Shown here: positions 6,554 through 15,210 of the stretch, one piece after another
Numbering within the stretch: position 1 is the stretch's first letter
Layout: each line of letters begins with the position of its first letter
NCBI GenBank assembly: GCA_916715765.1
Contig: CAKAPG010000012.1
Coordinates: forward strand, 1-35,021
DNA from: an uncultured Atopobium sp.
GTDB lineage: Bacteria; Actinomycetota; Coriobacteriia; Coriobacteriales; Atopobiaceae
Direction: 5' to 3'
DNA length: 35,021 nt
Program-made: the position numbers and the translations under genes
The notes under the pieces: generated by a model
Seen by the model: only the letters and a program-made list of their open reading frames with translations
Told to the model about the DNA's origin: nothing
Databases searched by the model: none

Positions 6554-7606
6554 TTGGGTAGTGCACCATTACCTGATACCCTTACGTTTTCTGCCTACGA
6601 CGTCTGCGAACTGTGCCCAAGGCGTTGTCATGCTCAAAGAAACGCTGGTAAAGCCGGTCTTTGTGGAGCTTCAAGTACCATTCGTGTAGCTCGCTCTGCT
6701 TTGCACTTTTGGGAGGAGCCTCCCATTTCTGGCGAGGCCGGCTCGGGTGCCATCTTTTTCACAGGCTGTCCACTTAGATGTGTGTTCTGTCAGAATCACC
6801 AGATTTCGCAAGAAGGTTTTGGCAAGCCTGTCACAACCGAGCGCCTTGCTCAGATGATGCTTGAACTCCAAGCTCAGGGCGCACTTAACATTAACCTTGT
6901 GACTCCACTGCACTTCTCGCCACACATTATTGAGGCGGTAACGCTGGCAAAAGAGGCGGGGCTCACGCTCCCGATTGTGTGCAATACCTCGGGATATGAG
7001 CTGCCAGAGGTGGTGCAGAAAGTCTCGAGTGTTATTGATATTTGGCTGACAGACGTCAAGTACGCAGACCATGCGCTGGCAAAAGAGCTCTCGTACGCAG
7101 CAGATTATCCAGAGATATCCATGGCGGCGCTTGAGGTTATGCATGACTCGGTGATGAGTCGCGGAGGTCGCAAGCTGGATGATGACGGTCGCATGCTGCA
7201 GGGCATTATTGTGCGCCACCTGGTCATGCCCACGCACGCGGACGATTCCTGTGAGGTGCTCAACCGCGTCTGGAATCTTTGTCATAATGATGTAGACGTA
7301 TCAATCATGAATCAGTACACGCCCAACGAGCGCATGCGCGCGGTTGGCGGTCCGCTTTCTGGAACGCTTTCTGACGAGGAGTACGAGTTGGTGCTCTGTC
7401 ATGCGGATGACCTGGGCTTTGAGAACCTGTGGTGGCAGGAGGGCGGAACCGTCTCCGAGAGTTTTGTGCCAGCCTTTGACGCAACAGGCGTTGAGGGTCC
7501 CGCGCTCAAGCTCCGCACGGCTCGTAGCAACGCTGCTGACGCCCGTGTCGCCGGCGCTGCAGCCCGCACTACCACCAGCATCCCCGATACGCAAACCGAG
7601 GAGTAA
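6554..7606 (+). CDS. PflX-like radical SAM protein (COG1313 type)
   Basis: An iron-sulfur radical SAM enzyme resembling pyruvate formate-lyase activators; the substrate is unknown. The SAM cluster motif CxxxCxxC is at residues 72, 76 and 79 (GCPLRCVFCQN). Before it is the four-cysteine head CELCPRRC...GLC (18, 21, 25, 37) that marks the PflX-type family. The core (about 15-310) is followed by an Ala/Thr-rich tail of about 40 residues not expected in the family. The start is TTG at 6554, with GGGAGG 10 bases upstream; the motif GGCGAGAAACCC lies between the two. It ends two bases before the next gene, so the two are likely one transcript. No pfl gene is nearby. Confidence 0.85.
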   Translation: MGSAPLPDTLTFSAYDVCELCPRRCHAQRNAGKAGLCGASSTIRVARSALHFWEEPPISGEAGSGAIFFTGCPLRCVFCQNHQISQEGFGKPVTTERLAQMMLELQAQGALNINLVTPLHFSPHIIEAVTLAKEAGLTLPIVCNTSGYELPEVVQKVSSVIDIWLTDVKYADHALAKELSYAADYPEISMAALEVMHDSVMSRGGRKLDDDGRMLQGIIVRHLVMPTHADDSCEVLNRVWNLCHNDVDVSIMNQYTPNERMRAVGGPLSGTLSDEEYELVLCHADDLGFENLWWQEGGTVSESFVPAFDATGVEGPALKLRTARSNAADARVAGAAARTTTSIPDTQTEE

Positions 7607-7608
7607 CC

Positions 7609-8061
7609 ATGTCTGTCGAGAAACCCGAAGAGCTCCAAACCACCCCAGCGCCACAGGCGGCTGCGCTCACGGACGCGGAGCGCGCCGAGCTGGAAGCGCT
7701 CCGCGCAGAGAAAGAGCGCAGGGAGCTCGAGGCTCTTCGCGCAGAGAAAGAGCGCGCTGAGCTCGAGGCGCTGCGTGCCGAGAAGACCCGTGCAGCCCAA
7801 GCAGAAGCGCAAGCGCAAGCAGAGGTAGCCGCCGCTGAAGACGTCCAGTTTGTTGCAGCTCAGCAGCGTACTGCACGTCAGGCAGCTCAGCAGGAGGCTG
7901 AGCAAATTCGTCGCATTCAGGAGCAGCGCGCAAAGGGCCGTGCTCTCATGGAGCCAGATGAGGACGACGAAGACATCAAAATGCCTTTGGGACAAAAAAT
8001 TGTTATTGGAACTGTGGTAATTCTCGCAGTTATCTTTGTTGTAAGCCAATTTATTTTGTAG
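7609..8061 (+). CDS. Tail-anchored coiled-coil membrane protein, function unknown
   Basis: A 150-residue protein not assigned to a family. Residues 1-25 are Pro/Ala-rich. Residues 26-61 are three tandem 12-residue repeats of the form AELEALRAEKER, and a Gln/Ala-rich helix continues to about 112; the whole is a predicted highly charged coiled coil. After an acidic patch (EPDEDDEDIK) comes one hydrophobic segment at about 131-150 that ends the protein, so it should be C-terminally anchored with the coil in the cytoplasm. The ATG is two bases after the radical SAM stop; no strong ribosome binding site is seen, consistent with coupled translation. Expression with the radical SAM gene is inferred from spacing. 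Confidence 0.75.
   Translation: MSVEKPEELQTTPAPQAAALTDAERAELEALRAEKERRELEALRAEKERAELEALRAEKTRAAQAEAQAQAEVAAAEDVQFVAAQQRTARQAAQQEAEQIRRIQEQRAKGRALMEPDEDDEDIKMPLGQKIVIGTVVILAVIFVVSQFIL
7684..7791 (+). repeat. Three tandem 36-bp coding repeats
   Basis: Three in-frame 36-bp units encode AELEALRAEKER, RELEALRAEKER and AELEALRAEKTR. Codon use differs slightly between units (CTCCGC, CTTCGC, CTGCGT for Leu-Arg), so the array is not a very recent duplication. Confidence 0.85.
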
Positions 8062-8121
8062 GACTGCTACTCTAGATATATCGTCTCACCGTCAGTTTTT
8101 GACCAATCGAAAAGAGCAACT

Positions 8122-9618
8122 ATGTCACTCACTGATCGTACCAAACCCTCAGACGTTAGCCTTAATACAGACTTGTATGAGCTCACGATGGCTCAAGGTT
8201 ATTGGGAAGCTGGTCTTGTTAATGCAGAGGCATGCTTTACCGCATTCTTCCGCGAGAACCCCTTTAATGGTGGATTTGCAATTTCTTGTGGTACTGGTCA
8301 AATTGCTGACTTAGTTGAGAACTTTATTTATGAAGACGATGATATTGACTACCTGGCAAGCATTAACTCTCCTGGTGGCGGTCGTCTCTTTAAGCCAGCA
8401 TTCCTTGAGTTTTTGCGCAACCACAAGCTCAATGTAACCATTGACGCGATTCCAGAGGGAGAGCTTGTTTTCCCACGTGAGCCTATGGTCCGCGTAGAGG
8501 GCTCCATCGTTGACTGTCAGCTCATTGAGACCGCTCTCCTCAATCTGGTCAATTTCCAGACGTTGGCTGCAACTAAGTGCGCTCGTGTTATTAAGGCAGC
8601 TCAGGGTAATCCCGTCTCTGACTTTGGCCTGCGTCGTGCGCAAGGTCCAGATGGTGGATTGGCGGTTGCTCGCGCCTCCTATATTGCGGGTGCTTCAAGC
8701 ACTTCAAATGTCCTTGCTGGCAAAATCTACGGCATTCCTGTTTTTGGTACCCACGCACACTCTTGGGTAATGTCGTTTGATACTGAGCTTGATGCCTTTA
8801 GGGCGTTTGCAAAATCTAGCCCAACTAACTGCTCACTTCTGCTTGATACCTATGATGTTCACGAAGGCATCAAGAACGCCATTATTGTGGCAAAAGAGAT
8901 GGAGGAGCGCGGCGAGCGCCTGAGCGCTGTTCGTATTGACTCCGGAGACCTCGCGCGTCTTTCCAAGGAAGCTCGCAAGGCGTTTGATGAGGCTGGTCTT
9001 CCTTACATTAAGATTTCCGTTTCAAACGATCTTGACGAGTACACCATCCAGTCACTCTTTGCTCAGGGAGCACCTATTGACGCCTTTGGTGTTGGCACCA
9101 AGCTTGCTACCTGCGATCCTCAGCCTTCTTTGGGCGGCGTTTATAAGCTAACTGCTCGTCGTCAGTCTGCTTCTGAGCCTTGGACTCCTGTTATCAAGCT
9201 GTCCGAGATGGCCTACAAGCGCACCGTTCCTGGCATTCAGCATATCCGCCGCTTCTACGATGTAAATGGCTGCCCTGCCGGCGACATGATTTTTGACCCA
9301 GATTACCTGGTCACCAAGAATCCAGAGTCTAAGGCAACCGTGGTGGATATCATTGATCCATATTCCACTCACAAGCTTGAAGGAACTTCTCGCGAACTGA
9401 TGGTAAGGCTGGTAGAAGGAGGCAAGCGCGTAGGGGAGAGCGAGTCCATTGAGGTTGCTCGCGACCGCTGCCATGCTGCGCTTATGCACCTGGACGCAGC
9501 GTATACGCGTTTCTTGAATCCTCAGATTTATCCTGTGGGTCTCGAGCGTGGCCTGGCCAATTTGCGTCATGAACTTGCTGCTCAACATCAGGTAAAATCT
9601 TCCGAGGAAACTGAGTAG
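8122..9618 (+). CDS. pncB: Nicotinate phosphoribosyltransferase
   Basis: Converts nicotinate and PRPP to nicotinate mononucleotide with ATP use, the entry step of the Preiss-Handler NAD salvage route in the cytoplasm. At 498 residues it fits the longer Firmicutes/actinobacterial type. Visible signatures: TDLYELTMAQGYW near the N-terminus, DFGLRRAQGPDGG, the catalytic-region GTHAHSWVMSF, VRIDSGDL, and the PRPP-loop region FGVGTKLATC. The ribosome binding site is weak (AAAGAG 6 bases before the ATG). It lies 60 bases after the coiled-coil gene with no terminator between, and about 90 bases before argS, so it may belong to a longer transcript. Confidence 0.96.
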   Translation: MSLTDRTKPSDVSLNTDLYELTMAQGYWEAGLVNAEACFTAFFRENPFNGGFAISCGTGQIADLVENFIYEDDDIDYLASINSPGGGRLFKPAFLEFLRNHKLNVTIDAIPEGELVFPREPMVRVEGSIVDCQLIETALLNLVNFQTLAATKCARVIKAAQGNPVSDFGLRRAQGPDGGLAVARASYIAGASSTSNVLAGKIYGIPVFGTHAHSWVMSFDTELDAFRAFAKSSPTNCSLLLDTYDVHEGIKNAIIVAKEMEERGERLSAVRIDSGDLARLSKEARKAFDEAGLPYIKISVSNDLDEYTIQSLFAQGAPIDAFGVGTKLATCDPQPSLGGVYKLTARRQSASEPWTPVIKLSEMAYKRTVPGIQHIRRFYDVNGCPAGDMIFDPDYLVTKNPESKATVVDIIDPYSTHKLEGTSRELMVRLVEGGKRVGESESIEVARDRCHAALMHLDAAYTRFLNPQIYPVGLERGLANLRHELAAQHQVKSSEETE

Positions 9619-9628
9619 TCCTTTAGAG

Positions 9629-9664
9629 GCTACACAACCAACTACACAACCAACTACACAACCA
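9629..9664 (+). repeat. 12-bp tandem repeat between pncB and argS
   Basis: Three consecutive copies of ACTACACAACCA, the first with GC at its start, followed by a partial fourth. It is the only notable feature in the pncB-argS gap. Confidence 0.8.
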
Positions 9665-9710
9665 ACCACGTACTTACGCTGCACACGTGTACTGAATTTA
9701 AAGGAGAACC

Positions 9711-11555
9711 ATGCGCGAGAAGATCGAGGAACTTGTACGTCAAGCCTTGGCAGACGCCCAGGCTGCGGGTGAGTTGCCTGAATTCCAGATTGATGACGTG
9801 GGACTTGAGCGCCCACAGGACTCATCAAATGGTGACTGGTCTTCTACGGTTGCAATGCGTTCTGCAAAGCTGGCACATAAGGCTCCTCGCGATATTGCAG
9901 CAGCTCTTGTGGCTCATATTGCTGCAGATGCTCAAATTGAGCGCGTCGAGGTTGCAGGTCCTGGCTTTGTAAACTTCTACCTGTCTACCGCTGCAGGCAA
10001 TGAGATTTTTAACACCGTTCGCGAGCAGGGCGTTGATTTTGGTCGTTCTACCTTTGGTGCTGGCCAGAAGGTTCAGGTAGAGTACGTTTCTGCAAACCCT
10101 GTTGGCCCTCTGCATATTGGTCACGGTCGCTGGGCAGCGCTGGGAGACTCTCTGAGCCGCATTCTTGCATTCGCAGGCTACGAGGTTGAGCGCGAGTACT
10201 ACGTAAACGATCACGGCTCACAGATGGATGTCTTTGGTCACTCCATCTCTAAGCGTTACCTGCAGCTTATTGACATCATGCAGGAGCGCGGCATTGACGC
10301 TGACGCCGCCGCTCAGGTGTTGGCTGAAGATCGCAACGCTTACGTTGCAGATGAAGAGGATGCGCATCCCGAGGAGCATCCATTTACTGACGAGTTTATC
10401 AACTCTCTTGGCGGCAATGCATACGCCGGAGACTACATTGTTGACCTGGGTCTTTTCTTCCTCAAAAATGACGGAGAGGTCTGGGCAGACAAGTCCGAAG
10501 ATGAGCGCATGGTTGAGTTCCGTGAGCGCGGTTACAAGATGATGCTTGAGTCCATCAAAAACACCTGCCACAACGCTCGCGCCGACTTTGATGTGTGGTT
10601 CTCTGAGCGCTCTCTCTACGTTAAGGATGACCAGGGTAAAGATGCCGTTGATCGTGCGCTCGATGCTCTGGACAAGCTTGGCTACCTGTACCGTTCTGAT
10701 GAGGGCGCGCTGTTCTTCCGTTCCACTGATTTTGGTGACGATAAAGACCGTGTACTTATCAAAACAAATGGCGAGTATACCTATTTTGCTTCCGACGTTG
10801 CGTACCACTGGAACAAGTTCCAGCGTGTTGACCACGTTATTGATATTTGGGGAGCAGATCATCACGGATATATTCAGCGTGTTCGCTCTGCTGCAACAGC
10901 TCTTGGTTACCCAACTCAGTTTGAGGTTTTGCTTGGACAGCTTGTTAACCTGCTCAGAAACGGTGTTGCCGTCAGAATGTCTAAGCGCAAAGGAACTGGT
11001 ATCCACTTTGACGAGCTTCTCGCCGAGGTTGGTGTTGATGCAACACGCTACACCCTTGTTTCAAAGTCTTCCAACCAGATGATTGACTTTGATATTGAGC
11101 AGGTCAAGCGTCAGGACAGTTCTAACCCTGTGTATTACGTTCAGTATGCTCATGCGCGTATTTGCTCTATTTTGCGCCGCGCTGCTGGTGTTAACCTTGA
11201 TGAGGCAAAGGCTCTTGGTATGGACGCTGTTGCAGATAAGGCTATTGGCTCTGAGGTTGATCTTGGGCTGCTCTCTGATGCCGCCGAGCAGGCTCTTGCT
11301 CGTAAACTCTTTGAGTTCCCAGGTCTTGTTGAGGGTTGTGCTCGCGATAGGGCACCATTCCGCATTACGCATTATATTGAAGAGCTTGCTGGTCAGTTCC
11401 ATGCATTCTATACCGTTTGCCAGGTACTTCCTTCTGAAGGACGCCCACTGGACGTAGAACTTTCTAAGGCTCGTCTTGCTGCGTGTGATGCAACTCGTCG
11501 CGTACTTGCAATTGCTCTTAATTTGATTGGTGTTTCTGCTCCTGAGTCAATGTAA
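9711..11555 (+). CDS. argS: Arginine-tRNA ligase
   Basis: A class I aminoacyl-tRNA synthetase charging tRNA-Arg with arginine. The N-terminal additional domain covers about residues 1-110. The class I HIGH signature appears in SANPVGPLHIGHGRW, and the second signature as RMSKRKGTGI. The C-terminal DALR anticodon-binding domain covers about 480-614 (YAHARICSILRR, ending NLIGVSAPESM). It is slightly longer than average (614 versus about 550-600). AAAGGAGA precedes the ATG by 4-5 bases. A tRNA-Arg(TCT) lies elsewhere in the window but is not linked. Confidence 0.97.
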   Translation: MREKIEELVRQALADAQAAGELPEFQIDDVGLERPQDSSNGDWSSTVAMRSAKLAHKAPRDIAAALVAHIAADAQIERVEVAGPGFVNFYLSTAAGNEIFNTVREQGVDFGRSTFGAGQKVQVEYVSANPVGPLHIGHGRWAALGDSLSRILAFAGYEVEREYYVNDHGSQMDVFGHSISKRYLQLIDIMQERGIDADAAAQVLAEDRNAYVADEEDAHPEEHPFTDEFINSLGGNAYAGDYIVDLGLFFLKNDGEVWADKSEDERMVEFRERGYKMMLESIKNTCHNARADFDVWFSERSLYVKDDQGKDAVDRALDALDKLGYLYRSDEGALFFRSTDFGDDKDRVLIKTNGEYTYFASDVAYHWNKFQRVDHVIDIWGADHHGYIQRVRSAATALGYPTQFEVLLGQLVNLLRNGVAVRMSKRKGTGIHFDELLAEVGVDATRYTLVSKSSNQMIDFDIEQVKRQDSSNPVYYVQYAHARICSILRRAAGVNLDEAKALGMDAVADKAIGSEVDLGLLSDAAEQALARKLFEFPGLVEGCARDRAPFRITHYIEELAGQFHAFYTVCQVLPSEGRPLDVELSKARLAACDATRRVLAIALNLIGVSAPESM

Positions 11556-11583
11556 ACGATAGCTAACTATGTTGTTTTGTCAT

Positions 11584-11621
11584 GATACCGTGCAGATATT
11601 GAATACCTGCACGGTATCTTT
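11584..11621 (+). terminator. Likely terminator of argS
   Basis: A 12-bp perfect inverted repeat, GATACCGTGCAG (11584-11595) with CTGCACGGTATC (11607-11618), is followed only by TTTA, so termination may be inefficient or bidirectional. Confidence 0.65.
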
Positions 11622-11884
11622 AGTGAATTTCTCCAGATAATTTACACATTTCTGCGTTATGTAAAAAATTTTTTAATGTATAAAAGAGATAATAAAATTA
11701 ATATTTATTACTTAAATTTTATATTGCAGCATATAAAAGCCTATTTTGATGTCATATAAGCACCATTTTCTAACATATTTTTGACTAACTATTGTTTTGT
11801 CCCCACGTTAATACGTGTTTTTTAGGGGTATACTCATTATGCGAGCAAATAGTAAATGGTTCGGGCATAAGAGTGGAGGTCTCT
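11622..11884 (+). promoter_or_regulatory. AT-rich control region with a palindrome before the MarR-like gene
   Basis: No gene is seen in this stretch. From about 11640 to 11790 it is strongly AT-rich, unlike its surroundings, with long A and T runs that suggest curved DNA. The palindrome CACGTTAATACGTG (11804-11817) lies 11 bases before a TATACT -10 box (11829-11834) and would overlap the -35, a natural operator position for the downstream regulator. The operator role is inference. Confidence 0.5.
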
Positions 11885-12565
11885 ATGGAACTTCGCGAGT
11901 ACATGTCCATTCGCAGGTCTTACAACTTGGTTAGAAGAGTGGTGCCTGCTAACAGACGACTCACGTTTGAAGAGTTTGCTATTTTGTGTCGCCTCAATGT
12001 GAAGGGCGCCCCTGTTAAGACTTCAGAAATTGCTGAGTATCAGAGTGCTCTTCGTCCTACGATTACTCATCGTACCTCGCACCTGGCAAGGCTTGGTTTC
12101 ATCAACAGAGATGAAGGCGCCATTGATCGACGCAACGTAGTGTGTATCATCACAGAAAAGGGTGTAGAAGCAGTTGAGGAGCTGTCCAAGCTTACCTGTG
12201 CTCGTATTGCACCCGGCCAGGCGCTTTCACGTACTTCGTTTGAGCGTATTGTCATGTATGTTGACGCTATGGGAGCTTTGTATTGCAGGGCAGCAGATAT
12301 GGTCCTTCTTGCAATTCTAGATTCTCCTAAAGACGCTCTTTCTATTACAGAGATTGTTGACGCGCTTGGCCTTTTGCAGCCAACGGTTTCTATGTCTCTT
12401 ACTGCTTTGGCAGAAAGTGGCCTGGTACAGCGCAAACATGACGATGCTCTTTCAAGGAGAGTAACTATGGTTGAGCTCACGCCTCAAGGCAAGACGTATA
12501 TCAAAGAAATCGTTCAGCAAATTGAAGACATTATTGTTAAAAGAAAGAGCCGTACAGCTGTTTAA
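11885..12565 (+). CDS. MarR-like regulator with two winged-helix domains
   Basis: A 226-residue cytoplasmic DNA-binding protein. Residues 29-98 form one MarR-like winged helix, with a recognition-helix region SALRPTITHRTSHLARLG (54-71) and a wing starting DRRNVV (81-86). Residues 138-210 form a second, with LLQPTVSMSLTALAESG (163-179) and a wing at SRRVTMVELT (190-199). Each wing ends in T..G, as in MarR. Ordinary MarR proteins have one such domain, about 140-150 residues, and dimerise; this may be a single-chain pseudo-dimer. The ATG at 11885 is preceded by GGAGG with 5 bases between; the frame stays open upstream to 11792 but lacks a binding site there. Targets are unknown; self-regulation is possible given the upstream palindrome. 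Confidence 0.8.
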   Translation: MELREYMSIRRSYNLVRRVVPANRRLTFEEFAILCRLNVKGAPVKTSEIAEYQSALRPTITHRTSHLARLGFINRDEGAIDRRNVVCIITEKGVEAVEELSKLTCARIAPGQALSRTSFERIVMYVDAMGALYCRAADMVLLAILDSPKDALSITEIVDALGLLQPTVSMSLTALAESGLVQRKHDDALSRRVTMVELTPQGKTYIKEIVQQIEDIIVKRKSRTAV

Positions 12566-12641
12566 ATGATTTATGCAGATTAAAGAAATTTAGAAGATGG
12601 GTTTCTCGAGGTTTAAGGATTAGTGGTTATAAATCCCCATT

Positions 12642-12694
12642 TGCCCGTTTTATGGTGAATTTTATTTATTTTTTCATCATAAGGCGGGCATTTT
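12642..12694 (+). terminator. Terminator of the MarR-like gene
   Basis: A 17-bp stem (12642-12658 with 12674-12690, core TGCCCG/CGGGCA plus TTATG/CATAA, three G-T wobbles) closes an AT-only loop and is followed by TTTT. It could also lie in the rho leader as a control element. Confidence 0.7.
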
Positions 12695-12807
12695 CGTGGT
12701 ATATTCCTTTTGGATTTGCACCTATTTGATTTTGTTTGTTATCCCTTCATCATATTTCTCACGTATTATTACAGATTATTTTGATGAGCAAACAGAGAGG
12801 TTTGTAC

Positions 12808-14913
12808 ATGTCGGACGAAACATCTTCGGTCCAAAATGATTCTTTAAATGATGTAGAAAATACTCCAGCACCACGTAGACGTGGTAGACCTCGTAAGAGT
12901 GAAAATATTAATTCGGAAAATACTACTTCTGAAAATACTAATTCTGGGACAACTGAAGAAAAGGCTTCTAATTCAGCTGCTGCTAAGCGCCGTCGTGGTC
13001 GTCCTACTAAAAAGGAGACCGAGGCTCGTCGTGCAGTAGAGGCGGTTATGGCTGAGGCTTTAAATGCTGCTGGCATTGCAGAGCCTCCTAAACGTCGTCG
13101 CGGCCGTCCAAGCAAAGAAGAGATGGAGGAGCGTGCTCTTCATGAGCGTGCCCTTGAAGTTGCACAGGCAGAGGTTCTCGCTCAGGTTCAGGCAGGTGGC
13201 AAGGTTTCTTCTGACGTTGTAGACACTGATCGCCTTACCAAGATTGTTCAGGACGCAACTCAGCCTTCTGCAGAGGTAACTCTTGCTCCTGCCTTTACTA
13301 AAGCAGAGGCAGAGGGTGCAGCTGGCCAGAATGACAATGCGGCTCAGAAGAACTTTGCTGAAGAGCAGGGTAGTGTTGAGCAGCAGGATGGTGCAGCTCA
13401 GGAGCAGGCTTCTGGTGCAGTAGCAGATTCCGATGCAGCTCCAGCAGAGCGTCCAGGGCGTTCTCGTACAGGTGCAGCACGTCGTCGACATCGTAATGCT
13501 GAGCCAAAAGAAGCGGCTCAGGAGGGCGAGAAGACACAGGAAAACGCACACGCCAACAACCAGGAGCGTCCTTCTCGCGATCGTAGACAGAACAACCAGC
13601 GCAACAAGAATCGCAAGCAGGGTCAGGCAAGCGAGCCATCGCTTTCCAAAGAGGCTCTGCAAGAGATGAAGCTTTCTGAGCTTCGCGCTAAAGCAACTGA
13701 GCTGGGCATTGAGTACACAGGCGTTCATAAGTCTGATTTGATTGAGCTTGTATACGCTGCATCTGCAGCTGCTGAGGGCTTTAAGACTGTTGAGGGTATT
13801 CTTCAGATTAGCAACGAAGGCTACGGCTGGATTCGTACAGGTAATTACATGGAAGGCGATGACGACGCCTTTGTCCACCAGCAGATTATTAGAAATCTTG
13901 GTCTGCGCCCGGGTGATAGCGTCTTGGGCATGGTGGGACCTGCTCGCTTAAATAGCAAGTATCCACCACTGCTTAAGGTTACCCAGGTCAACGGTGGGGA
14001 AGTTGAGGGTCTTAAGGACCGTCCTCGCTTCAAAGACCTGACTCCAATTTTCCCAGACCAGCCTCTTACTATGGAGCACGGTAAAGACTCCATTACGGGT
14101 CGTGCAATTGATCTGGTGGCTCCTATTGGTAAGGGTCAGCGTGGTTTGATTGTCTCGCCTCCAAAGGCAGGTAAGACCACCATTTTGAAGCGCATTTGCC
14201 AGTCTATTACCACCAACAATCCTGAGGTCCACCTCTTCTGCCTCCTGGTAGACGAGCGCCCTGAGGAAGTTACGGACATGGAGCGCTCCATCAAGGGCAC
14301 TGTTGTTGCTTCAACTTTTGATATGCCAGCAGAGAATCACACCGTTGTCTCGGAGCTTGTTATTGAGCGAGCAAAGCGTCTGGTTGAGATGGGCCAGGAC
14401 GTTGTGGTTATTCTGGACTCCATTACACGTCTTGCTCGTGCATACAACCTGGCTATTCCTGCATCTGGTCGTATTCTTTCTGGTGGTGTTGACTCCGCAG
14501 CTCTGTATCCACCAAAGAAGTTCTTGGGTGCAGCTCGAAATATCGAGAACGGCGGCTCGCTCACTATCATTGCGTCTGCCCTGGTAGATACAGGCTCCAA
14601 GATGGACGAAGTTATCTTCGAGGAGTTCAAGGGCACTGGTAACATGGAGCTCAAGCTTGATCGAGACCTGGCAGATCGCCGTATCTTCCCAGCTATTGAT
14701 CCTGTTTCTTCTGGTACTCGTAATGAGGATCTGCTTATTAAGCCAGAGCTTCAGCCTATGGTATGGGGCGTTCGCCGTATTCTTGCAGGCTTCAATAACA
14801 CTGAGCGTGCAACTACCGCTCTTATCAGTGGTCTTAAGCAGACCGACAATAACCAGGACTTCCTGATTAGATCTGCAAAGAAGGCTGCACAGTCTGACTA
14901 TCCGCAGAATTAG
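12808..14913 (+). CDS. rho: Transcription termination factor Rho with AT-hook-like N-terminal extension
   Basis: Hexameric RNA-dependent ATPase/helicase that ends untranslated transcripts. Starting at 12808 (GAGAGG 7 bases upstream; the ATG at 12784 lacks one) it is 701 residues versus about 420 for E. coli Rho. Residues 1-270 are a low-complexity, Ala/Gln/Glu/Arg-rich extension with three RRRGRP motifs (about 23-30, 60-69, 95-103). Then come the Rho N-terminal helical domain (LSKEALQEMKLSELRAKA), the cold-shock-like RNA-binding domain (GYGWIRTGNYMEGDDDAF), and the ATPase with Walker A PPKAGKT (451-457), DERPEEVTDM and Walker B VVVILDSITRLAR. Long N-terminal inserts are usual in actinobacterial Rho; AT-hook-like motifs within them are the notable part. 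Confidence 0.97.
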   Translation: MSDETSSVQNDSLNDVENTPAPRRRGRPRKSENINSENTTSENTNSGTTEEKASNSAAAKRRRGRPTKKETEARRAVEAVMAEALNAAGIAEPPKRRRGRPSKEEMEERALHERALEVAQAEVLAQVQAGGKVSSDVVDTDRLTKIVQDATQPSAEVTLAPAFTKAEAEGAAGQNDNAAQKNFAEEQGSVEQQDGAAQEQASGAVADSDAAPAERPGRSRTGAARRRHRNAEPKEAAQEGEKTQENAHANNQERPSRDRRQNNQRNKNRKQGQASEPSLSKEALQEMKLSELRAKATELGIEYTGVHKSDLIELVYAASAAAEGFKTVEGILQISNEGYGWIRTGNYMEGDDDAFVHQQIIRNLGLRPGDSVLGMVGPARLNSKYPPLLKVTQVNGGEVEGLKDRPRFKDLTPIFPDQPLTMEHGKDSITGRAIDLVAPIGKGQRGLIVSPPKAGKTTILKRICQSITTNNPEVHLFCLLVDERPEEVTDMERSIKGTVVASTFDMPAENHTVVSELVIERAKRLVEMGQDVVVILDSITRLARAYNLAIPASGRILSGGVDSAALYPPKKFLGAARNIENGGSLTIIASALVDTGSKMDEVIFEEFKGTGNMELKLDRDLADRRIFPAIDPVSSGTRNEDLLIKPELQPMVWGVRRILAGFNNTERATTALISGLKQTDNNQDFLIRSAKKAAQSDYPQN

Positions 14914-14932
14914 TCAGATTTAAAGATGGCTC

Positions 14933-14974
14933 AAGAAGTGCTTTCCAATCTATGTTGGGAGGCACTTCTTTTTT
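14933..14974 (+). terminator. Terminator of rho
   Basis: AAGAAGTGC (14933-14941) pairs with GCACTTCTT (14962-14970), extended inward by CCAA/TTGG, followed by TTTT. Confidence 0.9.
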
Positions 14975-15210
14975 CTCGTCATTTTGTTGAATAACTGCCA
15001 AAGAATTATGAAAAAGTTTTAAAGACGCTGTAAAAAATAACGAATTACGCTATAGTCATTTCTAACAGCACAATTATGTGTTGCAGCGGATTATACAAAG
15101 ATGAAATGAAGCCCACCCGTTGCTCACGTCGCCCGTATTGGGTTTAGTAGCATATGCAAATTTAGCGTGTGTCTTCATACATCTTCTTAGCGTTTGTAGG
15201 GGGAGTTTGT
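14975..15210 (+). promoter_or_regulatory. Gene-free region before the membrane protein gene
   Basis: No gene or RNA is recognised. TATAGT near 15051 is a possible -10 box, with an AT-rich stretch upstream and about 155 bases of leader down to the ATG at 15211. The leader contains CACAATTATGTG (a short palindrome near 15070) but no riboswitch that I can name. Confidence 0.35.

Noticed and set aside
10218..11006. 262-codon minus-strand ORF in argS
   Set aside because: Antisense shadow; the argS frame carries all class I synthetase signatures.
11792..11884. Upstream start for the MarR-like gene
   Set aside because: The extra 31 residues overlap the palindrome and -10 box, and only the ATG at 11885 has a good ribosome binding site.
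13060..13878. 272-codon Cys/Leu-rich minus-strand ORF in rho
   Set aside because: Produced by the low-complexity rho extension read backwards; the Cys/Leu bias mirrors Ala/Gln/Glu codons.
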